Assembly (NCBI RefSeq): GCF_000153165.2
Contig: NC_014472.1
Span: forward strand, 1,423,501-1,487,500
Direction: 5' to 3'
DNA from: Maribacter sp. HTCC2170
GTDB lineage: Bacteria > Bacteroidota > Bacteroidia > Flavobacteriales > Flavobacteriaceae
DNA length: 64,000 nt
In this document: one piece after another, positions 61,547-64,000 of the stretch
How positions within the stretch are numbered: position 1 is the stretch's first letter
Layout: the number at the start of each line of letters is the position of its first letter
The notes under the pieces: generated by a model
Seen by the model: only the letters and a program-made list of their open reading frames with translations
Databases searched by the model: none
Told to the model about the DNA's origin: nothing
Translations under genes and position numbers: made by a program

Positions 61547-62533
61547 ATGCGATTGAAATCCCTTATACTATTACTAACATTATGCCTTTCCTTTTCAGCA
61601 ATTTCCCAGGAAAGATCTAAAGGTCAAGAGAAGAAAATAACGGCACTTATCATTGATGGTCAGAACAACCATGATCAATGGCCTAAAACAACTTTCATGT
61701 TGAAAAAATATATGGAGGAAACGGATTTGTTCAAAGTTGATATAAAGCGTACAGCATATACTTGGAAAGGCGAGCCATTTTTATCGGATTTTGCTATAAA
61801 AGGAATGGATAAAACAATAGCTAAGAATGAGCCACAAACCGACCCTGATTTTAAACCTGATTTTTCCAAGTATGATGTAATCCTATGCAATTTTGGATGG
61901 AATGCCGCACCTTGGCCCAATGAAACCCAGACAGCATTTGAAACGTACATGAAAAATGGAGGGGGATTGGTGGTTTTTCATGCCGCAGACAACTCTTTTC
62001 CAAAATGGACCGCATACAATCAAATGATTGGCTTAGGGGGCTGGGGCGATAGAACGGAGAAGGATGGTCCTTATGTTTATTATAATGATTCTGGTGAAGA
62101 GATTCGCGATATGACCCCGGGAAATGGTGGCTCCCATGGACCACAACATGAATATACCATTCAACTAAGAAATTCAGAACACCCGATAACCCGAGATATG
62201 CCCTCTAAATGGCTGCACACCAAAGATGAATTGTATGAGCAACTTCGTGGTCCTGCCAAGAATATGGAGATTCTGGCCACTACATACGCTGCCAAGGAAT
62301 ATAAAGGAACAGAAAGGCATGAGCCAGCATTAATGGTAATAAATTATGGTAAGGGACGTGTTTTTCATAATATCATGGGGCATGCAGACTATTCGGTACA
62401 ATGTGTTGGTTTCATAACCACCATGCTTCGTGGCGCAGAGTGGGCTGCCACCGGAAATGTAAGCATCCCTATTCCGGATGATTTTCCCACTGCTAATGAA
62501 TCAAGTGCTCGAATTTTTACAAAAAAAGAATAG
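61547..62533 (+). CDS. ThuA-domain exported protein
   Basis: 328 residues with a signal peptide (LILLLTLCLSFSAISQ). ThuA (trehalose-utilisation-like) domain with a class I glutamine amidotransferase fold: ALIIDGQNNHDQWPKTTFMLKKYME, YDVILCNFGWNAAPWPNETQTAF, NGGGLVVFHAADNSFPKW, and the C-terminal GKGRVFHNIMGHADYSVQ. In Bacteroidota such proteins accompany sugar degradation, often with PA14/propeller proteins, but no activity is proven. It is directly followed by the DUF2721 gene (stop and start adjacent). Confidence 0.9.
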   Translation: MRLKSLILLLTLCLSFSAISQERSKGQEKKITALIIDGQNNHDQWPKTTFMLKKYMEETDLFKVDIKRTAYTWKGEPFLSDFAIKGMDKTIAKNEPQTDPDFKPDFSKYDVILCNFGWNAAPWPNETQTAFETYMKNGGGLVVFHAADNSFPKWTAYNQMIGLGGWGDRTEKDGPYVYYNDSGEEIRDMTPGNGGSHGPQHEYTIQLRNSEHPITRDMPSKWLHTKDELYEQLRGPAKNMEILATTYAAKEYKGTERHEPALMVINYGKGRVFHNIMGHADYSVQCVGFITTMLRGAEWAATGNVSIPIPDDFPTANESSARIFTKKE

Positions 62534-62926
62534 ATGCAGCTGACCTTAAGTATTCCCGCGCTGCTTTTTCCGGCAATTTCATTATCAATGTTGGCATATA
62601 ATGCGAGATACTTGGCAATTGCCGCTTTGATTCGACAATTGCATCAGAAATATCAGGAAACCGAATCTACCACTGTGGGTTTACAAGTTAAAAAACTGAG
62701 AAAACGATTAACTATTATCAAGAATATGCAGGCCGTAGCTATAATAAGCTTTCTACTGGCTGTTATTACCATGTTTTTGATATATGTTGAGCTTGATTTT
62801 TGGGCCAATCTGGTCTTCGGAATAAGTTTATTCGCCTTGATGGTTTCTTTGATTCTATCATTGATTGAAGTACAATTATCAACGAAAGCATTAGGAATAC
62901 AGTTGGAAGATATGGATGTCTCTTAA
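62534..62926 (+). CDS. DUF2721 small membrane protein
   Basis: 130 residues. Three hydrophobic segments: LTLSIPALLFPAISLSMLAYNARYLAI, AVAIISFLLAVITMFLIYV and FWANLVFGISLFALMVSLILSLIEVQLS. The central soluble part KLRKRLTIIKNMQ is charged. This matches the DUF2721 family, which is of unknown function. Its ATG follows the ThuA stop codon with no gap, and the DUF5916 gene begins 30 bp later, so all three may be one transcript. Confidence 0.88.
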   Translation: MQLTLSIPALLFPAISLSMLAYNARYLAIAALIRQLHQKYQETESTTVGLQVKKLRKRLTIIKNMQAVAIISFLLAVITMFLIYVELDFWANLVFGISLFALMVSLILSLIEVQLSTKALGIQLEDMDVS

Positions 62927-62956
62927 AACTAAAAGGATTAGCGTAAAGAACTCATT

Positions 62957-64000
62957 ATGAATCGCTTTTTAATGAATATTGTTAATGTAATTTGTCTGAT
63001 TCCTTTATGTTTTTTTTCACTTCTAGGATCAAGTCAGGATATTGGCAATGGGCAGGCGCCTAAGGAAATTAAAGGACGTTTACTCAATAACACTGAGCTA
63101 CATTTAGATGGTATAGTAGACGAGGAATTTTGGGTGAATATTCCGGGAAATGGAAATTTTCTAATGCAAGAACCGAAAGAGGGCGGTGAACCAACGGAGC
63201 GCACAGAAATAAGGATCGCATTCGATCAGCAAAATATCTATATCTCAGTAATTTGTTATGACAGCGATCCATCAGGGATAAAGGCTTTTCAAATGAAAAG
63301 AGACGCATCACTGGAAACGGACGATCGATTTAGATGGGTTTTTGACACATTCATGGACAAACGAAGGGCTTATTTTTTTGAAATAAATCCTTTGGGATTG
63401 CGTGGAGATGGTCTTATTTCTTCAGGACAAGGGCAAACTCTGAATCAAGACTGGGATGGTATCTGGAAAGCATGGACACATATTGGCGACTTTGGCTGGT
63501 CGGCCGAAATTAGGATTCCTTTTAGGAGCATAAACTTTGATTCCAAAAGTGATACCTGGGGGATAAATTTTCAAAGAACAATCCGTCGTAAAAATGAGGA
63601 ACTACTATGGACAGGTCACCACCGTAATCAGGGATTGTTACGACCACAAAATGCCGGCATACTTACAGGCCTTGTTAATCCATCACAGGGAATAGGGCTT
63701 GAAGTCGTCCCTTACTTCATAACACAGGTAGGAAAGGAATATAACAATGAAATAGATGAGTATACAAATGACGAATCTGCGGATATGGGATTTGATATTA
63801 ATTATAACATTACGCCCCAATTGAAGGCTTCTTTCACGTATAACACTGATTTTGCACAGACCGAGGTAGACGATAGACAAATAAACCTTACTCGTTTTCC
63901 TTTACGTTTTCCTGAAAAAAGAGATTTTTTCCTTGAAGGATCTTCAATTCTACAATTTGCTCCTCAAAGTCGTGTAGATCCTTATTTTAGCCGTAGGATC
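62957..64000 (+). CDS. DUF5916/CBM9-like exported protein, C-terminus cut by window edge
   Basis: An open frame of 348 codons from the ATG at 62957 to the window end. Signal peptide ~1-27 (MNRFLMNIVNVICLIPLCFF). The N-terminal domain resembles carbohydrate-binding family 9: LHLDGIVDEEFWVNIPG and GWSAEIRIPFRSINF. Then DTWGINFQRTIRRKNEELLWTG and a region ending LRFPEKRDFFLEGSSIL lead into the expected beta-barrel part. DUF5916 proteins are thought to be outer-membrane anchored. The rest lies outside the window. Confidence 0.88.
   Translation, partial: MNRFLMNIVNVICLIPLCFFSLLGSSQDIGNGQAPKEIKGRLLNNTELHLDGIVDEEFWVNIPGNGNFLMQEPKEGGEPTERTEIRIAFDQQNIYISVICYDSDPSGIKAFQMKRDASLETDDRFRWVFDTFMDKRRAYFFEINPLGLRGDGLISSGQGQTLNQDWDGIWKAWTHIGDFGWSAEIRIPFRSINFDSKSDTWGINFQRTIRRKNEELLWTGHHRNQGLLRPQNAGILTGLVNPSQGIGLEVVPYFITQVGKEYNNEIDEYTNDESADMGFDINYNITPQLKASFTYNTDFAQTEVDDRQINLTRFPLRFPEKRDFFLEGSSILQFAPQSRVDPYFSRRI

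Overview
The window looks like chromosomal DNA of a marine Flavobacteriaceae bacterium (Bacteroidota). The evidence is: a hemC-hemD fusion gene; an AraC regulator divergent from hemA; a sufABCDSE-sufT-DUF2480 operon in the flavobacterial order; DUF3078, DUF4153 and DUF5916 proteins; several lipoproteins and BNR-propeller proteins; AT-rich spacers; and promoters of the Bacteroidetes type (TTG, 17-23 nt, TAnnTTTG). I cannot name the genus. I see no rRNA, tRNA, CRISPR array, prophage or transposase gene.

Layout. 1-8.9 kb, mostly minus strand: a truncated sulfatase, a GIY-YIG nuclease gene bracketed by REP-like repeats, a VPS10/BNR-propeller protein, a lactonase lipoprotein, a MATE transporter and hemH. 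9-24.8 kb: a DUF1460 amidase, the AraC regulator and the heme genes hemA-hemCD-hemE-(GNAT)-hemF, followed by a tiny Lys-rich gene, a lipoprotein and phzF. A membrane-linked SF2 helicase runs on the opposite strand, then come hemB, a serine hydrolase, a CNNM/CBS protein and ogt. 25-31.9 kb: a DUF4153 membrane protein, a PolB-like exonuclease, a second sulfatase, an EEP-family phosphoesterase and hflX. 31.9-32.8 kb: three tandem, related, terminator-ended transcription units without ORFs, which are candidate small RNAs. 32.8-40.4 kb: a DUF3078 protein and the SUF iron-sulfur operon (minus strand). 40.5-50.1 kb: secreted propeller lipoproteins, a PA14/cytochrome c protein, thiL, brnQ and a Tat-exported metallophosphoesterase. 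50.3-55.8 kb: an AraC-TolB-TPR sensor-regulator followed by lipoproteins with one or two NTF2-like domains. 55.8-64 kb: pepP, a second VPS10-like protein, a peptidyl-prolyl isomerase, a ThuA protein, DUF2721 and a truncated DUF5916 protein.

How the parts work together. hemA, B, CD, E, F and H cover the route from glutamyl-tRNA to heme except hemL (and gltX) and protoporphyrinogen oxidase, which must lie elsewhere. The SUF operon supplies Fe-S clusters, so iron cofactor assembly dominates the core. The flanks carry exported hydrolases and propeller proteins typical of polymer-degrading marine Bacteroidota.

The most unusual non-coding signals are: (i) the triplicated sRNA-like units, each preceded by a 9-12-9 direct repeat; (ii) two 150-bp MITE-like copies with terminal inverted repeats at 9903 and 24802; (iii) REP-like repeats around the GIY-YIG gene; and (iv) two perfect palindromes, one resembling a PerR box, between araC and hemA.
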